Notes: generated from the letters alone by a model not told the origin. 64,000 nt of DNA from Amblyomma americanum (GCF_052857255.1 NC_135505.1:30981116-31045115); one strand, 5' to 3'; shown: positions 43,207-54,369, counted from the first letter of the stretch. Made by a program: numbers and translations.

Positions 43207-45493
43207 TCACCCAAGTTTGGACATTTTACGCAAGTCCTGGCCTTTTTCAACGTGCTTGCGTTTCAACTGACGGCAGTACTGACGCATACGAAGGCTTATA
43301 TAATAATGGAGTAGCTTGGCGAGAATGTCCTCCCTGTGGATAGTACAAGGGAAAGTGAAAGTGAAGTTCTCTAGTACAGCACCAATTGTTTTATCGTAGG
43401 CATCTCCCAGATTCGCGTATTTAGAGAAAAGTTTTTCAGCTTCCATAAAAAGCTGTTGGAGGTGCATGTTAGGGTGCGTGAGTCTGCCCCTTGTTTTGCA
43501 ATTAACGAGCTCAGCTTCGGGCACCTTTGACAAGCCTTTCTGACCCTCCAGTGCTTCCTTGCACGTAGTGCAGGAGGTCTGATTGAAAATTTTCCTGGAT
43601 ACAAACCCTGTAACATAATAAATTATACACTCAACAACACTTGTATCGTTATCATCACACACAAACACTTCATCGTACTCCCAGCTCCCTTCATCGATTA
43701 GGCCGTCGAGCCGCTCTTTCAGCTGGTCCAGCTTGTTCAGTTCCTTCGATGCTGAGCTGTTATATGCGTTCTTAAAGTCAGCCAAAGTCACAACGCCGTA
43801 CTGTTCTTTCTCGGAAGCTGAACAGTTACCAAACCGCGGTGGCTTCAGGAGGGAGTAAAGCGACAGCATACGGTACAGTTGCAAGAACGTTGGGAAAGTT
43901 GGATGTTCGTTTTGGCCACTCGCTTGTCGAATAACACCAAAAAAAAACCATTCCAACGGGTCTTAATTCATTTTTCCGGTCAGCACATACCTGAAATCGC
44001 ACTTTTTCAACAGGTAGATTGACAGCTCACGAGCAGATTTGAGCGTCACCCTTAATCCTTCCGCAGTTGACCGGCTTAGGAGGAGATCTTAAGGAATTTC
44101 TCCTTTTGTATCTTCTTCCTCCCATTCGTCAAGCCAATCAGAGGCACTCTCAAGAACTTTAAGATCATTGCAGTCTAGAGTCAGACCTTCTCCTGGAAAG
44201 CGCCAGTTCAGGGCATCAAATAAGTTGTTCATAAAGATTGTGAACTCAACGGTCGGTTTGACATTAAACAGCTGAGGTGCTCCTCAACGTTCGTAAACAA
44301 AATTCTTTTTGCTACGGAATTGCTGAAAATTTGGGTTGCCAATTTCACTCTCATTTTAAGCATGTTGGAAGGATTAACATGGTTGTACGTCAATTTTGGG
44401 CATACTCTCAGCTCAGTTGCGTTTTTGGTGTTTGCTACAAACAGGGCGTCGTAGCAAGACCATTTAATGAACTTTCCGCCTTTCTTAAACACTTTTTTGT
44501 CATACAGACGATTGCGTATGCACTTGAAGAGATGAGGTGCGTCTGAGAAGACATGCAACTTTCGCGATGTATCCAGTGGATGATAAAAGGCATTTACAAC
44601 ATGCCCCAGAGCACCGCTGATTCCAAGCTGTCTCCACATTGCTCTATTAGTAGAGGCGCCATCACAAACAACACCATCTTCTTCTAAGTGTGCAATGCAC
44701 TGAAGCAGTAGCTGTGCTAGGAGCGTCCCTTTCGTAGGTCCCTTGGAGGCAAACACAGCCACTGGCTGCAAGTATTTTTCTCCGAACGGTGCGAAGGCGA
44801 AAACGAGCCCGTGATCAGCCGGCTCATTGCTTTGGCTGTTCTTCTCACCAAAGTCAACAAGCCCGGCATATATGTCATTGTTCGTGAGTTCACCGTGATC
44901 TCCTTTCTGACTTGAATCTCGTCAAGAATGATGATCCCTCTTCGTTGAAATGCTGGTTTCGGGGAAACTTTCATTTTAAGGGCCTTAAGAAACGCTTCGT
45001 CAAAACCACACTTCAGCCCCACTAAGCTGATGTACTTCCTGATAGTGGAAACGCATGGCAGAGGTAATATGGCGTTGCTGCGCAGAAAAGAGTATGCCGC
45101 AGGGCTTCGGATGTTTAGCAAAAGGCACAGCAGCAGCCAGTCGACAGTGTACCTTCTGTTCTGCTTCGTCGTGCATTTAGCTGCAGCAATGCACTCCTTT
45201 ACAAGAAGCAACTGTGCTGCAGGTAAATCAACACTTTCTAGCTTCTCTGCGAGCCCTTCCTCTTTCACTTTTGCGAATTCTTGCTGACAGTTTTTCAGCT
45301 GATTCATAAGCAATTTGTTTCGTGCTAAAAGTCGTGCTCGAGACCGCAGTACAGTGGCTTTTGCATGGCGCAATGCGTTGATTCTTTGAAGTTGGGCAGA
45401 CGGTACACCTTTCCTCACAGCAGAAAGCCTGATACGTTCAAGCGGTACTTTCTGTTTTGCCCTTGCCATTTGGCGATCAGCATGCAATTGCAA
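43207..45493 (-). pseudogene. P-element/THAP9-like transposase, nearly complete but broken
   Basis: Minus-strand order: an N-terminal Leu-rich coiled coil (ATVLRSRARLLARNKLLMNQ), a helix-turn-helix (YTVDWLLLCLLLNIRSPAAY), IIILDEIQVRKEI with the first catalytic Asp, then after a -1 shift near 44880 YAGLVDFGEK and FAFAPFGEKY, then VVCDGASTNRAMWRQLG with the second Asp, HVFSDAPHLFKCIRNRL and, after a shift near 44260, FMNNLFDALNWR and SARELSIYLLKKCDFRYVL. A nonsense codon precedes DPLEW, which holds the C-terminal acidic residue, and YYVTGFVSRKIF, CTTCKEALEG lead to the stop at 43207. Lesions: two frameshifts, stops near 44090 and 43965 and a T-run shift at 43940-43948. P-type transposases are GTP-dependent cut-and-paste enzymes. 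The THAP domain is missing at the N-terminus and no terminal repeats were found. Confidence 0.85.
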
Positions 45494-46801
45494 TGTTTTG
45501 TGGAGGCCACTGCATGGCCGACATACGCCACCTGCAGGCGATAATAACGGGCATTTGTTATGTCTCCACTTTTTTTAATAGCACATCTCTGCAGGCGATT
45601 GAACAAAAGATGAGCCGACACTCTAGCAGGTTTCGAATACCGAGCGTTAACACATCTAACATAGGTGGCTGGTTTGAATCCCTGCTGCGAGGTAGGCTCT
45701 ATCTTAGATCATAAATTTATGTTGCACGAAACGCTGAATCGCATGGTGCTATCTGGAAAGTTCTGCGGGAATTGATTGGCCCACAAATTTCACACGAATT
45801 TCGGAAGTGGTCCAACTTTGACGCCTGGCAGGCAGGGATATATATACTTGATCGACATATTTTACTTTAGAGTTGTGGTGCGCGGGCATCACGCTGCCGC
45901 CTGTTATTCTATATGTAAGCACCTTGAATATCATCGCAACCACTGGTTAGGATTGGGGTTATAGCGCATATCGCTGAGACCCGAAATGCGAGATGTAGAG
46001 CTTAACACTCTGAAAGTTTCCTAGACGTGTTATCTCGTCTCTGCTGTCGCGGCTGTGGACCTGCGCGGCGATAAAGCAGAAAGCAGTGTCATCAGTGTGG
46101 CGGCGCATGCATAGATGCAGGCTGTCTCAAACCGGTCGTTATCGGTAAGCGTCGCGCGTGCAGGCAAAATAAGGCTGTTCAAGCCCTTTAGAGAGACGTG
46201 GCGTCGACTCTACTATCGTGAGCAGTACGAGTAGGAACACATGAACGTGTGACAGATGGCCTCGAACCCTACTTGTGACGATACATGGCCGCCGCTTTCA
46301 GGAACAAATTAGGAAGGGAACGTTCCTCCATTGCTCAGAAGCAGGCAATGCAGCAGAACCCGTTCCACATTGTTGCGAAAAGTGGCCGCCCAGCATCACC
46401 ACGAGGAGGATTTTAGGCTGTCTGCCACGCGCTGCTGTTTTCGTGTTGATATTGCTTATTATAAGACGCTGGTCTGTGATTTCTGATCTTTCGTTCTGAT
46501 GTTTCATTTTTTTTGCAGAAAAGATCAGCACCCGGGCGTATGCTTCGCGATTAATTTTATCCTTCATTCCCATTTATTAGGTCTGTACGAAAGTTGGGAT
46601 TTATTTGTTTTTTTCAAGCGATGTTTATTGCCTCAGGGCATAAAGGTTATGAAATGAGAGATGAGTAAGATGCTTAAATAAATGAAAAAAACTTGGGCTG
46701 ACCTATTCCTAACATTGTACTCGCCTTCATATTTCTGCGTGTCTTTTTCACCTTTGCATTGTGTGCATAGTACGCGACAGCATATAAAGCTCGTTCGGTC
46801 G
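45494..46801. other. Unassigned DNA upstream of the transposase and LINE
   Basis: The first few hundred bases upstream of the transposase contain no THAP domain on either strand. The rest shows short open frames only. Confidence 0.4.
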
Positions 46802-47600
46802 GAAAGCCGACTTAATATTGCCATGATGCACCTCCTAGCACAGCTGGCGGGTGTCGGCGGTGTTCAGCATGCACTGTATCCAGATGACATCACCATCTGG
46901 GCTACTACGTACGAGAAACATAGGAGAAATAGAGGAATGCCAGGAAGCAGCGGCGAGCATAGTAGACCACTATGCAACGTACTGCGGCCTGCAGTGCTCA
47001 CCGTCAGAGTCTGAATTTGTGCATATTCCACATTCTCCGAAACGCACAATCTCCGTTCAGCTTTCACTCGCCAGCGGCCCCATCCGTGAAGCGCAGGAGC
47101 TCGGAATACTCGGTCTCCTCATTCATCAGTATCGCAAGACAAACACAACCCTTGCCAAACTCCTCAAAGAAGGCGATCAGGTGGGTCGAATGGTGCGCCA
47201 TGTTTCCAACAATCGAAGAAGGTTGCGACGTAAGGATGCCGTGCGGCTCGCCTATGCCTTCGTATCTATAGTCGAGTACTGTACTCGAATCCTTACCTCC
47301 GCTTACGGAAACATGACGAAGATTGCTTGGAGGTTGTACTCTGCAAAATTTTCAAGAGAGCCCTCGATCTCCCGATCTCCACTTCCAACACGAGACTACT
47401 CAAGTTGGGGGTATGGGGAACTTTCCGAGGCACATCTCGTTAACCAATGCACGCGTCTCGCCCAGACATTGTCCGGTCGCCGCCCCTTGGACCGGTTACA
47501 TATCAAACATCACCACCATACGATAAAACAGATTCGGGGGACCGAACTGTGGAGACGCGCTCTCTACGTTCGACCCCTTCCAACTAAGATGAACAAGTAG
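46802..47600 (+). pseudogene. I-type LINE reverse transcriptase, C-terminal half
   Basis: Plus strand: IAMMHLLAQLAGVGGVQHAL, then YPDDITIWAT (catalytic YADD box with Ala to Pro, both Asp kept). After a one-base shift it continues EIEECQEAAASIVDHYATYC, GLQCSPSESEFVHI, LSLASGPIREAQELGILGLL, HQYRKTNTTLAKLLKEGDQV, RRKDAVRLAYAFVSIV and ALYVRPLPTKMN. These are thumb and connection regions of an RNase-H-bearing LINE. The N-terminal RT half and endonuclease are missing. It continues into RNase H at 47680. Confidence 0.8.
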
Positions 47601-48486
47601 GGCCATAATGGCTGGTGCCAAGCGCGGGCGGATGCCCTGCACCGCCACTGTGGCTGAAATAAACGTGTCTTCCACGTCGACATTGCAGGCCCTACCACTC
47701 CAGGGGGGCATGGTACATGGCTGAGGTCATACACGAGAGAAAGTAGGTGGACGGCCTCTCGTTCAGAGCACCCAGCTCAACTCATGCGGAGGAGGTAGCG
47801 ATCGCCCTCGCAGCCTCCCATCCCGACTCTAAATCCATCCTCACAGACTCTCGCAGAGCCTGTCGTAACATTGAATTCGGTTGGATCACTCCACTTGCTC
47901 ATCCAATTCTTCACCAAAGTATTCGAGACTGCGATTAACCTCCTCGCTCAATCATATGGGTCCCCGGCCACGAAGGCTTGCCAGGTAACGAAGCCGCCTT
48001 TGAGGCAGCCCGCGCACTCACTTACCGGGCACCGTGCGTTTCTTGGGAGGACCTTAACCCAAATCACAGCCCTATTTTTTTTTAAAGATATCACTGAGCA
48101 CTATCGTGCCGAACACCGGCGCTACCCTGTTCCTATGAGGGGACTGGGTAAAACTGGCGAACTCGTTCTCCCCTTATGCTCTTTACACTCTGTTGTGCCA
48201 GGCGGTTCTCAGGCACTTTGATTCTTCTTTTGACGGCCGCTGACGGGCATGCAGGCAAAATCCTTCTCTTCCCCCATCACCCCTTCGCTACCCGAGAGGA
48301 CTTGGAGGCGGCTCTGCTCGGCTGCCAGGAACTATTGGCACAACAGGCCCAGGTTCGGCGGACCTGCGCAGCGGTCAGGACCAACGGGGTCCCGGAACGA
48401 GGGACTCCGCCTTCTATTGTAAGAGGCGAGACTCACTAGGGGCCTCTCCCTGAGCGTCTCTTTATATATCGATATAAAACTTTCGA
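47601..48486 (+). pseudogene. I-type LINE RNase H domain and C-terminus
   Basis: VDGLSFRAPSSTHAEEVAIA has the RNase H Glu, and SKSILTDSRRACRNIEFGWI has the Asp of the TDSR motif, followed by a frame change with YGSPATKACQ-like sequence and KDITEHYRAEHRRYPVPMRG, LGKTGEL. The C-terminal part is HHPFATREDLEAALLGCQEL, LAQQAQ and NGVPERGTPPS. LINEs of the I/R1 kind carry RNase H downstream of RT and a C-terminal CCHC region. The CCHC is not clear here (LLTAADGHAGK stands in its place). Three or more frame changes. Confidence 0.75.
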
Positions 48487-49172
48487 GGACGCTTAAGTTT
48501 CGTCTCTAAGAGTGAGACGCGACAGCGCGTTGCAGCGTTGCCAAGGCGTGCACGGAACGGCATCGCCCGTTCGGTGCGACGCGTGGCCCGCAAACAATTT
48601 AAGGAAAGGACGCCTGTCTCACATATCTCGGTAGACACCCGAACCGGGCCGTAAGGTAAGGAAAATGAAATGAAAATTGGTTTTAAGGAACAGAAATGAC
48701 GCCTGTCTCACAGTTATCGGTGGACACCCGTACCGCGCCGTAAGGGAGGGAAAATCCCTTCCCTTACGAAGCGGTTGAGGTGTCCACCGAGGTGCAACGT
48801 TTTCCGCTCACGGCCAACGCGACCGACGACATCGGCTTTTCTGCGACACGAGCTCCTTAACGCTGTCGCATTAATAAATGCTTTTCACCACCACCACCAT
48901 AGTATAGTAGTTGTCGGCACCGCGCGTCGGAAATATTCCTTCCCTTACGGCGCGGCTCGGGTTTCTACCAAGACATTTCCTTTTTTTGAAATCAATTTTC
49001 ATTTCATTTTTCCTCCCTTACGGCGCTGTTCGGGTCATTTCCTTTCCTTAAATTGTCCAACGGGCAAGGCGTCGCGCCGAACGGGCGATGGCGTTACGTT
49101 CCCGTAGATTCCCCGGCAAGGCTGCAGCACGCTGGCACGTCCTACTCTTGAAGACGAAGCTTAAGCGTCCTC
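48487..49172. repeat. Foldback element G (complete)
   Basis: The outer end GAGGACGCTTAAGTTTCGTC on the plus strand at 48487 is matched by GGACGCTTAAGCTTCGTC on the minus strand at 49155-49172. The arms also share GCGTTGCAGC, GCATCGCCCGTTCGG, AATTTAAGGAAAGGA, CGCCGTAAGGGAGG and GAAAATGAAATGAAAATTG. Each arm is about 250 bp and the interior at 48760-48930 carries TGTCGCATTAATAAATGC and a (CAC)n stretch. No gene. Half-copies lie at 6368 and 14023. Confidence 0.8.
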
Positions 49173-49219
49173 CATTTTTTTTCCCTCTTCGCCATGTTCT
49201 GCTTGTTGATTATACCTCT

Positions 49220-49569
49220 CCTCTTTAGCTTTCATTGATTACGAGAAAGCATTCGACTCAGTGGAAACCTCAGCAGTCATACAGGCATTGCGTAATCAGG
49301 GGGTAGAAGAGCCTTATGTCAAAATACTGGAAGATATATATAGCAACTGCACAGCTACTATAGTCCTCCATAAAGTCAGCAATAAAATTCCAATAAGGAA
49401 GGGCGTCAGGCAAGGAGACACGATCTCGCCAATGCTGTTCACCGCATGTTTGCAGGAGGTATTTCGAAGCCTGAATTGGGAACAGTTGGGAATAAGAATA
49501 AATGGAGAATACCTAAATAATCTGCGATTTGCTGATGACATTGCCTTGCTGAGTCACTCACTCCTCTAA
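49220..49569 (+). pseudogene. RTE-type LINE reverse transcriptase fragment
   Basis: One open frame without stops gives LAFIDYEKAFDSVETSAVIQ (first catalytic Asp), LEDIYSNCTATIVLHKVSNK, IPIRKGVRQGDTISPMLFTA, CLQEVFRSLNWEQLGIRING and LRFADDIALLSHS, with the catalytic Asp pair intact, ending at a stop at 49569. It covers only RT motifs from the palm, about 115 codons of an enzyme near 1000 residues. It is a truncated piece although its residues look young. Confidence 0.85.
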
Positions 49570-49894
49570 TCATGTATCAGTTATTGCCGCCATGTAAATT
49601 GCGCTTTACGCTTGTTGTTTCGATGTAGGTTTATACTGTGTGTGCAATTGCGTTTGCTCACCTGCAAGGGTTCCGTGAAGGGGGCTGCAGTATTAAACAA
49701 ATGTAGATAAGATATCCACAGATGACTCACACATAAGAAGCGGCTGCTATCGGAAATCAAAAGCAATCCGATCATGGCATTCAAACACGAGCTTGACTCT
49801 ACCTATGTACATTCCTGTATGGCTGCTTTTTAGCGCTACAAAATAGGGTAGTTTGAGGAACCTTCCCTACTCCGAAAAAAAAATCGAGTAGTGT
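49570..49894. other. Short unassigned spacer
   Basis: Nothing recognised. Confidence 0.4.
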
Positions 49895-50260
49895 AGGCAT
49901 TGCAATGGAATAACCTGGCAGAATACAATGTCATCGCGTCTGATTATTTCAGATTTAGGCAGCACTCAACCACCATTTCAGCGGATAATTGTTTTTTCTT
50001 TACCCTGTATAAGCTACCACGCACTGCTATACGATCAATGTTTCACTGTACTCGTTGTATTGCTGCAGTCTCTATTGCTTTTCTTTTTCTCTATCACAGT
50101 ATGTCCTTGCTTCAGTACTTCAGTAGGTTACACTTTCTTTTGTTTTTCTTAGTTCTTTTATAGTTGTCTTTTCACATGCATGTATGACCACCGGCCACTT
50201 TGTATGCCGCTCCTTATGTAATGTTCCTATGGGACCTTTAAGGTTTAATAAATGATGATA
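49895..50260 (+). mobile_element. CR1/Jockey-type LINE 3' end
   Basis: CAATGGAATAACCTGGCAGA encodes WNNLAEY, the WNxLP-type C-terminal signature, then a T-rich 3' UTR with GGTTTAATAAATGATGATA at the end (AATAAA plus a short GATGAT tail). No RT upstream. A second family member end is at 10950-11361. Confidence 0.55.
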
Positions 50261-51433
50261 TCTGCAATGCGAAAATCATAATGTAACAAGTCCAAACCTC
50301 AGGTCGCGTTTTCCGCCTTATCAAACACACGCGTGCGCGCATCTCTTACACGCACTCACACATGCGTACACGCACACGCGCTAGTAAAAACATAGTGTTT
50401 TGCAGTACTAACGCTACGTTCCATGTTACCTTTTCACAGAAGGCCTTAGGGAATAAATACGGTACTTCACTGAAAGTTCCAGAGCCCCATGTATGCCACC
50501 ATTAATACAGAGACATAGAAATTGATCTCGTAAAAATACCTCGTTTTTCGTAGTGGGTCCTCATGTTATTATATATCGCAACACAGATCTAATGTGGTAT
50601 CTAGAAGAATTCCCCTCAGCTAAAATGCAATGCCTACAACGTGAAACTATTCACATCTAGCGGAAGCGAGTAGCAATGAAAACGGCACTTGCATTTTTCT
50701 CCGGCGTATTATGGGGAACAATAACTTGAAAAGAAAAAGATTCTGGCGATCAAACGCAAAAGCTCTCGCATTTGTCCAATGCTGCACACTGCAGCACTCT
50801 CCAATTTTTAAAACGCTGCGCAGATCGTTTTACTGAAAAGGCCTGGTCCAGTGAGGTAATCCTGCGTCATTACCGTTGTCCTCGTCTAAGCGAAGAAGCG
50901 CTGAATGCTAGAGAGCATATATTATACTCCGGAGGAATTTCTGTGGCCAGAAAAACTGCAGGACTCTGTAAAATCGATATTTAGGCGCGTTTTACTGATC
51001 TTGGAATAAATATTTGCCAAAGGTATAAGCTCACTACTTATTGCCTATACTCGACACTTTCACCGAGTGTCTAAATGTTTCGAATTTTAGCTGTGCACTC
51101 GCTGGCTTCCATCGGCACTTCTCGAATTGTTGCTAGCAGTGATGCTTCCTACGAAACAGAGTATTGAAACGTTTTCAATGCAAGAGTGCATTTAGCGGCT
51201 GGACATTCTTGTCTCTGTGTCCGCTGATTTTTGATCACCCTTGCCGCATTGATTCTTGTCGATCTCATTGGGGTTCCGACCCACGCCCTTTAGGTGCCTG
51301 TTTTTAAAGTCGCAATGAGACGCGCTTAGGCCGTTTACGTTGACCCAAGCAGTGCTGATAAAACCAAAGGAAGAAACGAAAGTGCGCGGTCTTTTCGCCT
51401 GGCGTCAACAAGTCAAAACAGGCTAAAAAAAAA
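50261..51433. other. Unassigned DNA
   Basis: A degenerate (CA/CG)-rich stretch lies at 50320-50385; otherwise nothing recognised. Confidence 0.4.
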
Positions 51434-51730
51434 GTGGGCGCTCGACTACTGATCCGGAGTTCCCGGGTTCGAACCCGACCGTGGCGGCTGCGTTTTTATG
51501 GAGGAAAAACGCTAAGGCGCCCGTGTGCTGTGCGATGTCAGTGCACGTTAAAGATCCCCAGGTGGTCGAAATTATTCCGGAGCCCTCCACTACGGCACCT
51601 CCTGTTCCTTTCTTCTTTCACTCCCTCCCTTATCCCTTCCCTTACGGCGTGGTTCAGGTGTCCAACGATATTTGAGACAGATACTGCGCCATTTCCTTTC
51701 CCCAAAAACCAATTATTATTATTATTAAAA
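51434..51730 (+). mobile_element. Ruka-like SINE, 5' damaged copy
   Basis: Begins GTGGGCGCTCGACTACTGAT after an A run, so the A box is missing. The B box GGTTCGAACCC lies at 51466-51476. The SINE body matches 56922-57229 closely and ends CCAATTATTATTATTATTA, an ATT tail. No target-site duplication could be established by eye. Confidence 0.85.
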
Positions 51731-51983
51731 AGAAGCGTGGGGAAATTAGCAATACATGGAGTATAACCACAATAAAGGAGAAAAATGAAGTATAACCAGC
51801 CCGATTTGAAACTAGGAGGAAGATATGACTCGTCCTTGGTTGTTCTCATTCGTCCCAGTTTAAAATCTGGCCGTTTCTATTCAAGGAACGGTCGCTATCA
51901 CTGGCTTGTCCACACAGAAAACGATAAAGATTCAAAGATAAGGCTCGCGTCCCAGCAACTGTAGTCGCCAAAGGCACGACGTT
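51731..51983. other. Short unassigned spacer
   Basis: Nothing recognised between the SINE and repeat B. Confidence 0.4.
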
Positions 51984-52303
51984 ATATATTCACATATTCA
52001 CTAACACATTACACGAAATGGTGTACACGCCGTGTAATGCAGAGAAAGTTTTTCATGTTAATAGCTGTTATCGCGTTCACGTTCCCGAGAGGTGGAGCGT
52101 AGTTTCCTTCCAGTTCACCATGCGATTTAAATACTTTTCGCATGCGTCTCAGACTGCGGCTGTGAGAGATATCTTTTCTGGCTGATTCTGGAGTATTCGA
52201 TACTGTAGACGGAAATATGCGCAATTTGTTTAGCTTTTTCTGTCACTCTCTGCATCTGCCAAGTGTCGGGTTTTTCATGGCTGTACCTGCGGTTGTGCAA
52301 ATG
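51984..52303 (-). repeat. Dispersed repeat B, minus-strand copy
   Basis: The reverse complement runs TTTGCACAACCGCAGGTACA through GCGCATATTTCCGTCTACAG and GATATCTCTCACAGCCGC to GTGAATATGTGAATA, parallel to 36744-37100. It abuts the inverted repeat of the THAP unit at 52308. Confidence 0.8.
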
Positions 52304-52307
52304 TGAA

Positions 52308-52600
52308 GTGGTGAGCAGCCCTGTCTACAGCGCGCCGACAGTGCTCTGCGGAGCAAGTCAGCGCCATCTAACGTTAGGCTCTGGGTTTGAGTTATGCGTC
52401 CCATGTGCATGAGCAGCAGAAACAGAGGTACAGTGCTCTAGAATATGGGTAGTGGGTTCAGGGAGCGGCCAGCGGTGAGGCGACTTGTGTCGACGATACC
52501 AGATGGCGCCACCAGAGCATGGGCTGTATGAAATGCGGCGCGCCGCGCCGTGGATGCGCGCTGTGCATAGAATCGTCGGAGAAATAAGCAAGGCTCTGTC
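52308..52600 (+). repeat. Left inverted repeat of the THAP unit
   Basis: AGTGGTGAGCAGCCCTGTCT, then GACAGTGCTCTGCGGAG, CAGCGCCATCTAACGTTAGG, CTCTGGGTTTGAGTTA and GAATATGGGTAGTGGGTTCA through GTGAGGCG and GTGTCGAC. The same blocks occur in reverse orientation at 54370-55170, to the right of the THAP ORF. Confidence 0.8.
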
Positions 52601-53060
52601 TTTTAAAACAGGTCCTACAAATAGGTGAAGCTGTACACAGATATTGTCGGCGAATCAAGAAAATTAGATGTAGTAGTAGCCAACAGCCGATAGCGCGGTG
52701 GTGCGGACGAGAGGCCCCGTTAATGCTTCGCAGCGCTGATCGTGCTCTTTTGCAGGTACGGCTCCCATATTTCAACGTTAGTGCATACTAGTATTATCGC
52801 CGCCCATAGGAAAGGCTGAGTACAGGGAGAGGAGCAAACATTCTATTGATCATCGGGGTTATCCAGCGGCCAACTCGAAGCTGTCGGCAAACGTGGCCGA
52901 GTGTACTCCAGTTTGAGCCATCGGAAGTGTTTTAGTAGAGGGGCGGGGCAACAAGAAATTGGAATAAAAAAAACGCTTCACTTAGAGACCGCTGTGTGTA
53001 CAGCGTACTATATGTGAATGCGATAATTTTAAGTGTGGTATGCATGCCTCTGTTTTCTAA
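52601..53060. other. Unassigned DNA within the THAP unit
   Basis: Nothing recognised. An A-rich run lies at 52966-52974. Confidence 0.4.
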
Positions 53061-53260
53061 AAAAAAAAAGAACGTCGACCAAAGGTTGTTGTTAAAAAAG
53101 ACGTTCTGGCTTCTCTATGGAAGCCTTGATAACTCTGATCAAAGCTTCCGTAGGGAAGCCGAAACGTCTTTTTTTCTAACAACCTTTGGTCGGCGTTCCT
53201 TTCCTTTTTACATGAATCTTCTACCTGACCGGACGAGTTTTCGTCGAACTTTAGATTTCA
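53061..53260. mobile_element. PLE-type palindrome with hammerhead-like layout
   Basis: Outer arms at 53071-53105 and 53165-53199 are complementary (ACCAAAGGTTGTT, then AAAAAGACGT, against ACGTCTTTTTT, then AACAACCTTTGGT). Inside, GGCTTC/GAAGCC (53108-53125) and GCTTCC/GGAAGC (53144-53159) form hairpins. CTGATCA at 53135-53141, GAAAC at 53161-53165 and GTT at 53103-53105 have the order of hammerhead ribozyme elements that occur in PLE ends. G8 of the CUGAUGA box is C here and helix I is not adjacent to the box, so the present copy is probably inactive. Confidence 0.5.
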
Positions 53261-53685
53261 TGCCCCTGTTTTAAATGTTGTTTTGATGCATGCATTTTTT
53301 TCATGAAAACGAAGGGTCAATTGCCGCCGATGTATAAACACTGATGAATGCAAGACAAGATAAAATAACTTTTATAAAACAAAGCACTCCTTGATTGCAG
53401 CGCTCCAACTATGCACAGTGTGAGACATATTCTTGAATTTCTCAAAGGAATGCCGTGTTTTCTTGTTTGCACAGTACATTTAGCCGCGCGACTATGGGCA
53501 CTTGCCCATCTTAGCATGAAGCTTCTTTTTCCTGCGAGCTTCTCGCGACTCATTGATTGATTTAACATAAAAATGCAGCCTTGTCAAAACATAAAACTTG
53601 AGAATGCTGACTGTGAGCGCTTCTGAGTGCTGGCTGCACCCTACACCACATGAAATCTGAGATTTTCCCAGCACCATAACATCTA
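53261..53685. other. Downstream of the THAP ORF, unassigned
   Basis: Minus-strand sequence after the THAP stop; no polyadenylation signal or further exon was identified with confidence. The PLE-like palindrome lies beyond it. Confidence 0.35.
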
Positions 53686-54273
53686 CTATGCTGTTACTGC
53701 ACAGCTTTTCCAGACTAAAAAAAAGTTGTAAAAAGGTTTCCCAGCCTTAGAAAAATCGTCCGGCACAGATGCTTCGTCTACTTCACAAGGGTCTTGGTCG
53801 TTCGCCAACACGCTACTCTCAGTATCAATGCCCGGACACCTCGATTCCTTGTTAACGTCGGAAGCATTACTTTGTGGTCTTTTCGCTTCATTAGGATATG
53901 TACTTGTGCTTTTCCTCTTTCTAGGTGGTCTCTGTAGCGGTGTTTTCTTTGACAGATAGCTCGGCGCGTTCGGCAGCAAAGTTGGCACCGCATCGGGTAA
54001 AAGTTCCGGCTTTCCACGCGGGATGCGGACTTCTTTGCCGTCAATGATGTGTACAAAGTCCCTCACAATGCATGATGGCTCGAAATGTAGCTCACACACA
54101 CAGCAGGTTTTGTCCAAAACCTTATCTTTTCGGTGAAGGTTGCGTTCCCACTGCTTCCGTCGGTTCTCATCCTTTGGCACAGCGAAGAGCGACGGCTGAT
54201 CGCCTTTCGTCCACTGGTATCCCGTTTTGCACCCGGGAGCAAAACAATGCCGTTGACGCCGACGATTCGGCAT
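53686..54273 (-). CDS. THAP-domain protein, intact 195-codon frame
   Basis: The ATG at 54273 starts MPNRRRQRHCFAPGCKTGYQ. The THAP zinc ligands are C10, C15, C60 and H63 (C-x4-C then C-x2-H), with W42 and AVPTLLP at residues 95-101, all family hallmarks. A basic PPRKRKSTS stretch (115-123) follows and then an acidic Ser-rich tail to residue 195. THAP domains bind specific DNA; with a transposase body they recognise the ends of P-type transposons, without it they act as regulators. Here there is no transposase, the C-terminal residues (FYNFFLVWKSCAVTA) look like read-through into non-coding sequence, and an intron donor may be hidden. The unit is flanked by inverted repeats. The frame has no lesion, unlike the other THAP copies. 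Confidence 0.7.
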   Translation of the reverse strand: MPNRRRQRHCFAPGCKTGYQWTKGDQPSLFAVPKDENRRKQWERNLHRKDKVLDKTCCVCELHFEPSCIVRDFVHIIDGKEVRIPRGKPELLPDAVPTLLPNAPSYLSKKTPLQRPPRKRKSTSTYPNEAKRPQSNASDVNKESRCPGIDTESSVLANDQDPCEVDEASVPDDFSKAGKPFYNFFLVWKSCAVTA

Positions 54274-54369
54274 GACCGTAGTCTTAACGCCGCGAACTCA
54301 CAAAGAGGAAAAATGCACCGCACAAAAAGCAACAAACAGCTGTAGGCAGCTTGGCGGGACTGCTAGCCG

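Noticed and set aside
53220..53250. Second hammerhead core (CTGACCG, a GACGA/TCGTC stem, GAA)
   Set aside because: The box deviates at three positions from CUGAUGA and the GAAA is only GAAC; no helix III partner was found.
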